This document shows positions 33,318 through 42,066 of a DNA stretch of 64,000 bases, one piece after another. The first letter of the stretch is position 1, and the number at the start of each line of letters is the position of its first letter. The notes under the pieces were generated by a model. That model saw only the letters and a program-made list of their open reading frames with translations. It was not told the DNA's origin and did no database searches. Source of the stretch: Actinomycetes bacterium (GTDB lineage: Bacteria; Actinomycetota; Acidimicrobiia; Acidimicrobiales; Ilumatobacteraceae); the NCBI GenBank assembly GCA_025358125.1, contig JANYKS010000049.1, positions 1-64,000 on the forward strand. Direction: 5' to 3'. The position numbers were made by a program, and so were the translations under genes.

Positions 33318-35387
33318 ATGAGCGATGGCGCTGGTGTTGGCCTCGTCGAGCGCGCACGTGTCGCGACAGCCCGTGGAGACTGGCGTGAGGCGTTCGACCT
33401 CCTCATGGAGGCGGACGCGGACGGCCTGTTGGCCTCCACCGATCTACCGGTGCTCGGCGAGGTCGCCTACGCGGCCGGCCATCTCGATGTGACCATCGAG
33501 GCGTGGGAACGCGCCCACGCGGCGTGGATGCAGGCCGGCGACCAGGTCGCGGCTGCAGGTGCGGCCGTTCGTGTTGCGATGCACCTGCTCTTCGACACTG
33601 CCCTGATGGCACCGGTGCGCGGCTGGTTGGCACGAGCGGAGCGGCTTCTCGAAGGTCGGGGTGAGACGCCGGCGCACGCGTGGTTTGCGGCTGTCCGCAC
33701 CTATGAGCGGATGCTGACTGGTGACATGCCCGGCGCGCGGCAGTGGGCCCGGCGTGCGATCGAGGTGGGATCGACGTGTGACCCGGCGGCGTGCGCCATC
33801 GGACGCGTAGCAGACGCACGGCTGCTCATCTTGGACGGCGATGTCCAGCAAGGTCTGGCACTGCTCGACGAGGTCGGGGTGGCGACGGTCTCCGGGGACC
33901 TCGATCCGCTCTCGACAGGGGTCGTCTACTGCGAACTCGTGTGCGCCCTGCAGGGCCTCGCCCAGTATGACGTGGCCGAGGAGTGGACCGAGGCGATGGA
34001 GCGGTGGTGCGAGACGAATGCCATCGGGAGCCTCCGCGGGCGCTGCCGGGTCCACCGCGCCGAGATCTTGAGGCTGCGCGGGTCGTGCCACGAGGCGGAG
34101 AGTCAGGCGCTCGTGGCGTGCGAAGAACTGCGCCCCTACTTGCGGCGCGAGCTCGGGTGGCCGCTGAATGAGCTTGGACGGATCCGCCTTCACAAGGGAG
34201 ACATCGCGGGCGCGGAGGAAGCGCTGCTGGCCGCTCACCGCGCCGGGTGGGATCCTCAACCGGGTCTCGCCCTGGTGCGTCTGGCCCAAGGCGACGTGGC
34301 GACCGCGGCTGCCTCCATACGAGACGCCCTCGAACACCCTTTGCGGGTGCCGTCGAAGGAGCGACCACCGAACACCGACCTGCAGCGCGCGCCGCTGCTC
34401 GAGGCGCAGGTCGAGATCGCGATCGCGGCGGGCGACATCGGCCGGGCTCGATCGGCCGCCGCCGAGCTGGAGCTCGTAGCCGCCCGATTCGAGAGCAAAG
34501 CGCTCTTGGCCGGCGCCGCCCTCGCGCGAGGAAGGGTGCGGCTGGCCGAGGGCGATGCGACGGGCGCGGAACAGTCGTTGTCCGAAGCGGTGCGACTGTG
34601 GAACGAGGTCGGCGCGCCGTACGAGGCGTCGATGGCACGCATGGGGCTCGCCGAAGCCCACCGCGCCAGCGGCAGCAAGCACCGGGCCGTCTTGGAGCGC
34701 CAGGCGGCCCGCACGATCCTCGAACGGATCCAAGCCGCGCCAACGGTGGACCCAGCAGTGGACGTCGCGCACCGCGACGCACTCGACGAGCAGCCGGTTG
34801 AAAGCTTCAACGTCTTTCGTCGCGAGGGTGACTACTGGTCGGTGATCTACGAGGGGCGCACCGTCCGAGTGCGTGACCTCAAGGGCATGCGATATCTCGC
34901 GCGGCTGCTCGCCGATCCGGGCCGCGAGTACCACGTTCTGGACCTCGTCGCCGCCGAGGCCGGCAGCGTTGCGCAGATGGACAGCAGCCAGGCGGCCAGC
35001 GTGCCGCGCTCGGCGCTCGGCGACGCGGGCGAGATCCTCGACGAGCGAGCCAAGGACGCCTACCGCCGACGCCTCGCCGAGATCGAAGACGACAGCGAGC
35101 AGGCGCGTGCCATCGGGGACGCAGAGCGGGCCGCGCAGGCCGACGCCGAACGCGACTTCCTCGTTCGAGAGCTCGCGCGCGCGTTTGGCTTGGGTGGTCG
35201 TGCTCGACGAGCCGCGTCCGCGTCCGAGCGTGCTCGAGTCGGTGTGACCCGCGCTGTCCGCCAGGTGATAGCCCGGATCGGTGAGCACCATCCCCAGCTC
35301 GGCGAGCATCTCAGCCGTACCATCCGCACCGGTACGTATTGCGCCTACTCTCCCGACCCTCGCGCCCCCGCCGGGTGGGGGTTTTGA
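33318..35387 (+). CDS. TPR-repeat protein, orphan C-terminal half of a LuxR/MalT-like ATPase
   Basis: A 689-residue soluble protein made of helical TPR-like repeats over residues 1-480 (ARVATARGDWREAFDLLME and similar). A C-terminal module follows (residues about 500-660) with YWSVIYEGRTVRVRDLKGMR and YLARLLADPGREYHVLDLV. As I recall, that module occurs at the end of large actinobacterial ATP-binding regulators, but here there is no P-loop domain and no helix-turn-helix. It may bind peptides or act with the adjacent BTAD regulator. The ATG was chosen at the first family-like residue; the longer frame overlaps the hydrolase. Coding sequence runs into a terminator. Confidence 0.8.
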   Translation: MSDGAGVGLVERARVATARGDWREAFDLLMEADADGLLASTDLPVLGEVAYAAGHLDVTIEAWERAHAAWMQAGDQVAAAGAAVRVAMHLLFDTALMAPVRGWLARAERLLEGRGETPAHAWFAAVRTYERMLTGDMPGARQWARRAIEVGSTCDPAACAIGRVADARLLILDGDVQQGLALLDEVGVATVSGDLDPLSTGVVYCELVCALQGLAQYDVAEEWTEAMERWCETNAIGSLRGRCRVHRAEILRLRGSCHEAESQALVACEELRPYLRRELGWPLNELGRIRLHKGDIAGAEEALLAAHRAGWDPQPGLALVRLAQGDVATAAASIRDALEHPLRVPSKERPPNTDLQRAPLLEAQVEIAIAAGDIGRARSAAAELELVAARFESKALLAGAALARGRVRLAEGDATGAEQSLSEAVRLWNEVGAPYEASMARMGLAEAHRASGSKHRAVLERQAARTILERIQAAPTVDPAVDVAHRDALDEQPVESFNVFRREGDYWSVIYEGRTVRVRDLKGMRYLARLLADPGREYHVLDLVAAEAGSVAQMDSSQAASVPRSALGDAGEILDERAKDAYRRRLAEIEDDSEQARAIGDAERAAQADAERDFLVRELARAFGLGGRARRAASASERARVGVTRAVRQVIARIGEHHPQLGEHLSRTIRTGTYCAYSPDPRAPAGWGF
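35363..35383 (+). terminator. Intrinsic terminator overlapping the end of the TPR gene
   Basis: CCCCC (35363-35367) and GGGGG (35375-35379) form a short GC hairpin with loop GCCGGGT, followed by TTTT (35380-35383). The stop codon TGA is at 35385-35387, so the hairpin lies in the last codons (PAGWGF). Confidence 0.55.
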
Positions 35388-35650
35388 CATCGACCGGCGA
35401 CGGCCGCGATTGGACTTGCGTGACCAGGCGCGTGGCGGTTCTCGGGTCTACGGGGCCCCGCGAGCGGCAATTCGCCCCGTCTGCCGACACAGCCGAGCAA
35501 CATGATCAGTTCAGCGTATGAGTCGTGCGGGATCTTCGAGACATCTGGAAATGCGCCTCGATCATACGATCGCCCGCACCAGCGAGTGTGCCCCGACCGC
35601 GTTGTCGGCGCCTTCGTCTAGCCGAGAAAGATATTGGGTAAAGACCGACC

Positions 35651-35752
35651 ATGTTTCCAGCAGCAATCCTCGCATCAGGCATCTACATCGGCGGCGGCGT
35701 CATCCTTCTGATCGTCGTCATCGTCATCCTGCTCATGATCCTGCGGCGCTGA
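35651..35752 (+). CDS. 33-residue single-pass membrane protein
   Basis: The ORF encodes MFPAAILASGIYIGGGVILL followed by IVVIVILLMILRR: a short N-terminus, a Gly-rich turn and about 18 hydrophobic residues ending in two arginines. It stands alone between the TPR terminator and the light-sensing operon; about 260 bases upstream hold no other gene. No strong ribosome site is visible; TAAAGA lies six bases upstream. It may be a small membrane regulator; translation is unproven. Confidence 0.5.
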   Translation: MFPAAILASGIYIGGGVILLIVVIVILLMILRR

Positions 35753-35888
35753 GTCGCGGGCCACGGGTGTCCCCGCCGGACGTTGTATCGGCTCTCATCT
35801 GATCGATGACCTGCGACGCCACGCAGTGGTTGTCGAAGATTGGTCAAGAATCACCACCGTCGACGTACGGCAGCGGTGGGATCGGCCG

Positions 35889-35958
35889 GAGGGTATACCC
35901 TCACGCGGTGACATCTTTGGGGGTCTTTCGGTGCGTCTGAGCACTGGCAAACTTGCCA
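35889..35958. promoter_or_regulatory. Two palindromes upstream of the heme oxygenase/phytochrome operon
   Basis: GAGGGTATACCCTC (35889-35902) is a perfect 14-base palindrome, and TGGCAA-AC-TTGCCA (35945-35958) is a perfect inverted repeat. Both sit just upstream of the first gene of the operon and could be binding sites for dimeric regulators; the TATACC inside the first could also serve as a -10 box. Confidence 0.45.
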
Positions 35959-35965
35959 ACACCAG

Positions 35966-36700
35966 ATGGTTCGAGATGCCCGAATGAGGGTGCCGAACGA
36001 AGCAGCATCACCATGGGATCAATGCGCAGAGGGTCTCGCGGTGAGGCCGATCGCATCACGCGTCAGGCGTCACGACGGTCGCATCCCGGACAGGACGACG
36101 GACGGTAGCGGCCCGGTGCTCGTCGAGGACGGGGCGAGCCTCTCAGGGTCGGAGCAGAAATCTTGCACAGGACTGCCTGTCCAACTGAAACAGGCGACCG
36201 CAGAAGCTCACAAGCGACTCGATCGGATGATCATCGAGTGGGAACCATTCGCGTCACTGAGCCGCTACAGCGAATTTCTGCGCCTTCACGATCACGCCCG
36301 TCGACGGGTGGTCGAAACTTTCGGCGGATTCGCTCCACACGATGACTGGGCCCGGCGAGCCGCCACAGTCCAACGAGGGCTTTGCCGGGATCTTCGATCG
36401 CTCGGCGGCCGGGGAACGCCGGCGACGACGTCGACAACGTGGTCCGCCAACTCAGGGTTGGGGGTCCTGTATGTCCTCGAAGGGTCACTCCTGGGCGGGC
36501 AACGGTTGGCGGCCCTCGTCGCGAGAACACTCGGACCACATGCTCCGAGATCTTTCTTGTCCAGCGGCGCATCACCGAACAACCGGTGGCAACTCGCGCT
36601 CGCCATGTTGAGCTCCCACCGGGGCGACACGGGTCCTGTGGTCGCCGCTGCGGTCACCACGTTCGACGTGTATCTGAGCACGTTCGGTCGTGTCATATGA
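35966..36700 (+). CDS. bphO: Heme oxygenase (biliverdin-producing)
   Basis: The conserved domain starts at about residue 67 (LPVQLKQATAEAHKRLDR, with the heme-ligand His) and contains the distal-helix region GLGVLYVLEGSLLGGQRLA; about 180 residues match the bacterial HemO family. It cleaves heme to biliverdin, the chromophore of the phytochrome encoded next. The start is uncertain: codon bias before about 36116 is weak, so GTG 36116 is a good alternative to ATG 35966. The stop TGA overlaps the bphP ATG (ATGA), so chromophore synthesis and apoprotein are translationally coupled. Confidence 0.85.
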   Translation: MVRDARMRVPNEAASPWDQCAEGLAVRPIASRVRRHDGRIPDRTTDGSGPVLVEDGASLSGSEQKSCTGLPVQLKQATAEAHKRLDRMIIEWEPFASLSRYSEFLRLHDHARRRVVETFGGFAPHDDWARRAATVQRGLCRDLRSLGGRGTPATTSTTWSANSGLGVLYVLEGSLLGGQRLAALVARTLGPHAPRSFLSSGASPNNRWQLALAMLSSHRGDTGPVVAAAVTTFDVYLSTFGRVI

Positions 36701-39000
36701 GCGGTGCCCCGGGCCAAACCGCTTCGGTAACCGTTGACAGCTGCGATCAGGAGCCGATCCACATACCCGGCTCCATCCAGCCCCACGCCGTGCTGCTGGT
36801 GCTCCAAGATGACTACGTCGTCCAGTGCTCCGAGAATGCGTCGGAGTTACTCGCATTCGAAGGACCGGTGACCGAGACGGTTCTTGGCCGTCGTGTCGAC
36901 GCTGTCCTCGGCGCGAACATTGGCGGCTCGTTGTTGACCGACAAATCGATGGACGGCCGCCGCATCCGATCGTCACGCACGACGCTACCCGGCGGCCGGG
37001 TCGTCGATGTCGCCGCCGTCGAACAGGATCCTGACGGCGATGCCGCTTCGCGAATGAGGATCGTGCAGATCGAGCCGGTCGTCGCGTCCGATGACGCCGA
37101 GGTCAGCTTCGCTGACGCCGTCACCGACGCAGTGTTCCGTATCCAGCTTGCTGGATCGAGCGACATCGTGATCGAAGAGGCTTGCGCATTTGTGAAGTTG
37201 CTGACCGGCTTCGACCGGGTCATGGGATACCGGTTCGAACCCGACGATCACGGAGTGGTGATCGCCGAGCATCGTCGGGCGGATCTCGAACCGTTCCTTG
37301 GTCTGCACTATCCCGCATCGGATATCCCCGCTCAAGCCCGGCGTTTGTATCTCGAGCACTGGCTGCGACTCATTCCCGACGCCCGGTACCGGCCGGTCCC
37401 GCTTGTCCCGACCTTGTTGCCGAGCGGGAAGCCGTTGGATCTGAGTGCCGTGACCTCCCGGTCGGTGTCACCGATTCACTGCGAATATCTCATCAACATG
37501 AGCGTCGTGGCGTCAATGTCGATCTCGCTCGTCGTCGGAGGTCGGCTGTGGGGGCTGATTGCCTGCCACCACTACCGCGGCCCGAAGCTTCCGTCAGCAC
37601 CGGTACGCGAGGCGTGCGAGTTCATCGCTCTCACCGCTTCGGTGATGCTCGGCAGTCGCCTCGTCGAGGAACGCGCTGCCAACGCGCTGCAGGTGGAGTC
37701 CGTGCGAAGCCGGCTGGCCGAGCAGCTCGCCCGCTCGGACGACCTGACGACCGGTTTGACCGGCGAGCCTCGGCTTCTCCTCGACCTCGTCGATGCCCAA
37801 GGCGCAGCGATCGTCATTGCCGGGGTAGCGACCCTGATCGGATCAACACCCGACGAAGAAACGGTCGCCCGGCTTGTCGATCTGATCGGCGAGGCACACG
37901 TCGGAGCTGTCGTCGCGACCGACAATGCCCGGGTCGGCTACCCCGTGCTGACAGGGCACGAGGACACCGCCGCAGGATTTCTGGCGATGCCGATCTCGTC
38001 CTTGCAACGGAACTATGTGGTCTGGTTCCGACCACAGTGGCTTCACGAGGTGCAATGGGCCGGCGAACCGATGAAGGCCGTCCAACAGGCTCCCGAGAGG
38101 CGGCTCGCGCCGCGGACATCCTTCGAAGCCTGGACCGAGCACGTCGAAGGTCGCTCCCGACCGTGGTCACCGGAACAGGTGACCACGGTCGAGGCCCTTC
38201 GGGCGTTGATCGCCAACCACATCGTCAAGACGGTGGAGCAGCTCGCCCGGCTCAACGCTGAGCTGGTGCGCTCCAACGCCGAGCTCGACGCCTTCGCGTA
38301 CGTCGCTGCCCACGACCTCCAAGAGCCACTGCGCGGATTGGCGAACTATGCGAGGTTCCTCGTCGAGGACTATGCGGATGTACTCGACGACGAGGGCCGC
38401 CACCGGCTCGAGATGATGACGAAGCTTGCAGGGCGAATGAGCGGTCTCGTTCGAAGCCTGCTCGACCATGCCCGCGTCGGACGATCCGAGCCGGAGATCG
38501 AGACGGTGCGGCTCCGGTCGCTTGTCGAAGATGTCCGCGAGCTGATGTCGAGTCGGCTGACAGGCGGCGGAGCGGAACTGGTGCTAATGACCGACGACGA
38601 AATCCGCGTCGACCGCGGCATGATCGGTCACGTCCTGTTGAACCTGATCAGCAATGCCATCAAGTACAACAACAGCTCCGAGCCTCGCGTCGAGGTCGGG
38701 ACGATACCTCTTGTGCGCACTCAGCGAGGTCTCGCACTGGTGCCACGGTCGCTGATCGCGGAGGTCGAGCAAGTCGTCGTCTTCGTGCGTGACAATGGGA
38801 TCGGGATCGCAGCAGACCGGATCGAAGAGATCTTCCGGGTTTTCCGTCGGCTGCACGGTCCGCAGGAGTACGGGGGCGGTACAGGAGTCGGGCTCACGAT
38901 CGCGCGACGAATCGTGCAGCGCCACGGCGGTGTGCTGTGGGCCGAATCCGAAGATGGCTGCGGCTCGACGTTCTACTTCTCGACGGGGGCAGTGGAGTGA
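36697..39000 (+). CDS. bphP: Bacteriophytochrome histidine kinase
   Basis: A 767-residue red/far-red light sensor kinase. PAS domain residues about 16-125, with the biliverdin-attaching Cys16 in SCDQEPIHIPGSIQPHA; GAF domain about 140-310 with the motif HYPASDIPAQARRLY; PHY domain about 325-500; HisKA with HDLQEPLRGLANYARF (phospho-His at about residue 531); and HATPase with VLLNLISNAIKYNN and GGGTGVGLTIARRI. It is soluble. Its likely partner is the response regulator encoded just downstream. Cys in the N-terminal segment rather than in GAF marks it as a biliverdin-type phytochrome. Confidence 0.95.
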   Translation: MSGAPGQTASVTVDSCDQEPIHIPGSIQPHAVLLVLQDDYVVQCSENASELLAFEGPVTETVLGRRVDAVLGANIGGSLLTDKSMDGRRIRSSRTTLPGGRVVDVAAVEQDPDGDAASRMRIVQIEPVVASDDAEVSFADAVTDAVFRIQLAGSSDIVIEEACAFVKLLTGFDRVMGYRFEPDDHGVVIAEHRRADLEPFLGLHYPASDIPAQARRLYLEHWLRLIPDARYRPVPLVPTLLPSGKPLDLSAVTSRSVSPIHCEYLINMSVVASMSISLVVGGRLWGLIACHHYRGPKLPSAPVREACEFIALTASVMLGSRLVEERAANALQVESVRSRLAEQLARSDDLTTGLTGEPRLLLDLVDAQGAAIVIAGVATLIGSTPDEETVARLVDLIGEAHVGAVVATDNARVGYPVLTGHEDTAAGFLAMPISSLQRNYVVWFRPQWLHEVQWAGEPMKAVQQAPERRLAPRTSFEAWTEHVEGRSRPWSPEQVTTVEALRALIANHIVKTVEQLARLNAELVRSNAELDAFAYVAAHDLQEPLRGLANYARFLVEDYADVLDDEGRHRLEMMTKLAGRMSGLVRSLLDHARVGRSEPEIETVRLRSLVEDVRELMSSRLTGGGAELVLMTDDEIRVDRGMIGHVLLNLISNAIKYNNSSEPRVEVGTIPLVRTQRGLALVPRSLIAEVEQVVVFVRDNGIGIAADRIEEIFRVFRRLHGPQEYGGGTGVGLTIARRIVQRHGGVLWAESEDGCGSTFYFSTGAVE

Positions 39001-39086
39001 ACACGTCGAACCCGCAGGTGATCTCCCTCGAAGGTGCCGATGCAAGTGGGCGGCCGACCCGTCGGTTGCTCGCGCGCCGGCGTTGA
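38997..39086 (+). CDS. Possible 29-residue coupling ORF
   Basis: A GTG overlapping the bphP stop (GTGA) opens a frame of 29 codons ending TGA at 39084-39086, two bases before the ATG of the response regulator. The encoded peptide (VNTSNPQVISLEGADASGRP and nine more residues) resembles no family. Its position suggests it could carry ribosomes from bphP to the next gene, since that gene has no clear Shine-Dalgarno. It may also be chance. Confidence 0.35.
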   Translation: MNTSNPQVISLEGADASGRPTRRLLARRR

Positions 39087-39088
39087 GC

Positions 39089-41014
39089 ATGCTCCCGGCA
39101 ACGATACTCGCAATCGACGACAGCCTCGAAGTGCTGTACGCATCGCGGCGTGCGCTACGGCGAGCGGGTTTCGAGGTGGTGGTTGCCTCGACCGTGGCCG
39201 AGGCCGAAGCCATCTGGGCCAACGGCCGACCAGACCTCGTACTCCTCGACGTGAACCTGCCCGACGGGAACGGGATCGAGCTCAGCCATCGATGGAAGGC
39301 CGACCCTGACCGGCGCTCCGTACCGATCATCTTGCGCTCTGGCGTCTCCGTCTCCGCAGCCGAGCAGGCGTTCGGTTTGGTGAGCGGCGCCGACGGCTAC
39401 CTCACCGAACCGGTCGAGACAGAGGTTCTCGTCGCCACCGTTCAGGCGCACCTCCGCATCGCCCAACTGATCGATCAGATCGAGCTCGTCGTGTCCGTCG
39501 CCGAGATCGGGTCGTTCCTCTGGGACGGAGTCGCCCGCGAACTGATCTGGCGGTCTTCGATAGCGATGCTCCGTAGACCTGAACGGGACTCGCCGCCGAC
39601 CGACTTCTCGGAGTTGCTCGACTGTGTGCATCCAGAGGACCGGAAGGCCCTTGCGGAGATCTTGGCAAGCATGGAGCGCAATCAGCTCGAGCGGGTCTCT
39701 CACGGATTCGGGTTCAGATGTGCCGATGGAACGCTTGGCTATCTGTTGCTCGTCGGACAAGCAGTGCGCGACTACACGAGGGGTATCGTCGGCTTCTCCG
39801 CGATACTGGTCGATACGTCGGGGCCGACGGCATATGCGGTGGATACCCAACGGCTGGTGCTGTACTCGATCGATCTCGCCTCGGTCGACACGCCGGAAGA
39901 GGTTCTGGACCGTCTCGACAGCGTCGCGGGTTCGGTACTGAGCTCGTGCGAAATGCGGCTCTGTTGGAGCGCCGGCGAGGCACGTCAACCAACCTGCCAC
40001 GAGTGGTTTCAACCCGACTCCGGCCACCAAAGCAGCCTGACCGAGCTCGCCCGGCTCGACGCCACCCCGCTCTTCGTGCGCGACCCATCGATATTCGAAT
40101 CGACCACGTTTTCGCCGCCGCCTGGTCAGCGGTCATGGGCCGTCGTTCCGTTCAGGGTGGCCGGCGCACACGGAGTGCTCGTGATGGCTTTCCCTGACAT
40201 CCAGCGCTTCGACGAACCTCAACAACACTTCTTCCGGACGTTCACCAACATGACAGCGCTCGCCTTGGCCCAGACCTCGTTGCTCTCGGCGCAACGAATC
40301 ATCGCCAACACCCTTCAACACGCGCTCCTGCCTGAACCCGAGTTGCTGCCGGGGCTCACGCTGGGCAGGGAGCTTCTGGTCGCTCAACGCGGAACGTTGG
40401 TCGGCGGAGACTGGTTCGATGGCTACGTGGTCGACGATGACCATCAGATACTCGTCGTCGGCGATGTCGTCGGCCACGGCATCGAGGCCGCCGCCCACTC
40501 CGCGATGTTCCGCCACACGTTGCGAACGCTGTGCCTGAGCGGTTTTCCGATGGCTGCCGTTCTTCACAAGCTCGATCAACTGATCTATCGCGATTCTCGC
40601 CAACCGTCCGGCACCCTGCTGATCCTCGAAGTCCAATTGAGCACTCGAACCCTCACGCTGACGGCGGCCGGGCACCCACCCCCGATCATCGTGAGCGCTT
40701 CGGGCGAGAGCCGAGTCATCGACGTCGAACCGAACACCCTCTTGGGCTTCGGCCTCGTTGCGAAACACGCCGCCTCGACCTCGATACGGCTCGAACCCGG
40801 CGACATCGTCGTCGCATTCACGGACGGTCTCGTGGAACAACGCGGGCGAACAATCGACACGGGCTACCGTCATCTACTCGACGCATTGCAAGGCGCTCAC
40901 AGCGCTACAGACGCGATCGAGCGCGCTCGCAGAGTCGCACTCGCCCGTCCGGCTGCTGACGACGACGCGCTCGTCATCGCCGTACGATTGAACAGTGCCG
41001 CAGCGCCGGCCTGA
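39089..41014 (+). CDS. Response regulator with GAF-like and SpoIIE-type phosphatase output
   Basis: A 641-residue protein: receiver domain residues 1-125 (TILAIDDSLEVLYASR, phospho-Asp in PDLVLLDVNLPDGNGIEL), a PAS-like segment about 135-250, a GAF-like domain about 265-415, then a PP2C/SpoIIE phosphatase domain (GTLVGGDWFDGYVVDD, VVGDVVGHGIEAAAHSA, and VVAFTDGLVEQRG). The phosphatase metal-binding aspartates are present. It would receive phosphate from BphP and dephosphorylate STAS antagonists, releasing a sigma factor in response to light. The STAS protein at 17750 is a candidate substrate but is unlinked. Confidence 0.92.
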   Translation: MLPATILAIDDSLEVLYASRRALRRAGFEVVVASTVAEAEAIWANGRPDLVLLDVNLPDGNGIELSHRWKADPDRRSVPIILRSGVSVSAAEQAFGLVSGADGYLTEPVETEVLVATVQAHLRIAQLIDQIELVVSVAEIGSFLWDGVARELIWRSSIAMLRRPERDSPPTDFSELLDCVHPEDRKALAEILASMERNQLERVSHGFGFRCADGTLGYLLLVGQAVRDYTRGIVGFSAILVDTSGPTAYAVDTQRLVLYSIDLASVDTPEEVLDRLDSVAGSVLSSCEMRLCWSAGEARQPTCHEWFQPDSGHQSSLTELARLDATPLFVRDPSIFESTTFSPPPGQRSWAVVPFRVAGAHGVLVMAFPDIQRFDEPQQHFFRTFTNMTALALAQTSLLSAQRIIANTLQHALLPEPELLPGLTLGRELLVAQRGTLVGGDWFDGYVVDDDHQILVVGDVVGHGIEAAAHSAMFRHTLRTLCLSGFPMAAVLHKLDQLIYRDSRQPSGTLLILEVQLSTRTLTLTAAGHPPPIIVSASGESRVIDVEPNTLLGFGLVAKHAASTSIRLEPGDIVVAFTDGLVEQRGRTIDTGYRHLLDALQGAHSATDAIERARRVALARPAADDDALVIAVRLNSAAAPA

Positions 41015-41260
41015 CAGGTACGGGGTCATGGCAGCTTCGGCGATTTCGGCAGTTACGGCAGTTTCGGCGATCACGGGCGCGAGTCAAGCCGGCCAGGCTC
41101 GCAGTTCTGGAGCATCGGTGTATGGCTCATGGTCGGTGACCGGGCTCGCTTGCGCAGCCGGGGGAATAGCGTGGTGCCGTGACGCTGGATCTGAACGCCG
41201 ATCTGCCGAGGAGCGGGCACCGCAACCTGGCGAGGTGACTGCACTTGCTCACCATGCTGG
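41015..41260. other. Intergenic region with short degenerate repeats
   Basis: No convincing gene. At 41034-41070 a run of related 9-10-base words (TTCGGCGAT, TTCGGCAGT, TACGGCAGT, TTTCGGCGAT) occurs. The rest is ordinary GC-rich sequence leading to the riboswitch promoter. Confidence 0.4.
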
Positions 41261-41266
41261 TATGAT
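41261..41266 (+). promoter_or_regulatory. Extended -10 promoter box before the riboswitch
   Basis: TATGAT preceded by TGG gives an extended -10 element. It lies at the 5' edge of the riboswitch; no strong -35 is visible. Confidence 0.5.
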
Positions 41267-41370
41267 TGTCGGTGAAGGGGAGTAGCCCACTCACTGGTCG
41301 ATCGACATGCTGGCGGATGACGCCCGGTCGGCCGGGTCCGGACGTGTCCGGGCGGGCGAGACCTTCGACA
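41267..41370 (+). ncRNA. yybP-ykoY (manganese) riboswitch
   Basis: Both conserved strands of this aptamer are present: AAGGGGAGTAGCC at 41275-41287 and GGCGAGACCTTC at 41355-41366, matching the family consensus GGGGAGUAGC and GGCGAGACCUUUG. The ends pair to form P1 (TGTCG..GAAGG with CCTTCGACA). Between them are hairpins around CCGGTCGGCCGG and GTCCGGACGTGTCCGGGC. It sits upstream of a GDT1/UPF0016 gene, a standard target of this manganese-sensing riboswitch. About 75 bases lie between the aptamer and the ATG, room for an expression platform. Confidence 0.9.
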
Positions 41371-41445
41371 TGGTGCAACCAGTTTGCGCCGAGTCGAAGG
41401 CTGTTCCAGGCACTTCTTCTCGGCGTTCGATTCGAGGAGAACAAA

Positions 41446-42015
41446 ATGTTGACAGCCTTCCTGGTCAGCCTCGGGGTGATCTTCGTCGCCGAGATGGGCG
41501 ACAAGTCGCAGCTGATGGCGCTCGCCTTTGCGACGCGCTACAAGACGGTGCCGGTGTTGATCGGGATCACCGTGTCGACCGCTCTGGTCCACGCCGTCTC
41601 GGTGGTGATCGGTGCCGCGCTCGGCAAGGCGATCCCAACACGCCCGATCACCATCGTCGCAGCGGTGGCGTTCGTGGCGTTCGGGTTGTGGACCCTGCGC
41701 GGCGACCGCCTGACCGCAGAGGACGAAGAACGCGCTGCCCGACCCGCACGAAACACCGTGCTGACGGTCGGCATCGTGTTCTTCCTGGCCGAACTGGGCG
41801 ACAAGACGATGCTCGCCACGATCGCGCTCGCGACCCGCGAAGGCCTGTTCGGCACCTGGCTCGGCTCGACCGTTGGGATGGTCATTGCCGACGGTCTCGC
41901 AATCTTGGTCGGCCGTGTCCTCGGCGCCCGGCTGCCCGAACGGGCCATCCGTATCGGAGCGGCAGCGCTTTTCTTCGTGTTCGCCGCGATCCTTTTGTTC
42001 GAGGCGTGGCGATGA
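41446..42015 (+). CDS. GDT1/UPF0016 (TMEM165-like) manganese exporter
   Basis: A 189-residue membrane protein with six hydrophobic segments and the duplicated signature E-x-G-D-K-(S/T): FVAEMGDKSQLMAL in the first half and FLAELGDKTMLATI in the second. These form the cation pathway of GDT1-type Mn2+/Ca2+ exporters. GAGGAG precedes the ATG by 6 bases. The upstream manganese riboswitch strongly supports a role in manganese efflux, induced when cytoplasmic Mn2+ is high. A short linker of acidic and Arg residues joins the halves. Confidence 0.92.
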   Translation: MLTAFLVSLGVIFVAEMGDKSQLMALAFATRYKTVPVLIGITVSTALVHAVSVVIGAALGKAIPTRPITIVAAVAFVAFGLWTLRGDRLTAEDEERAARPARNTVLTVGIVFFLAELGDKTMLATIALATREGLFGTWLGSTVGMVIADGLAILVGRVLGARLPERAIRIGAAALFFVFAAILLFEAWR

Positions 42016-42066
42016 TCCAAGCGTTGCGATTCAAGGGTCACCGCCCGACTGCCGATACCCCTATGA

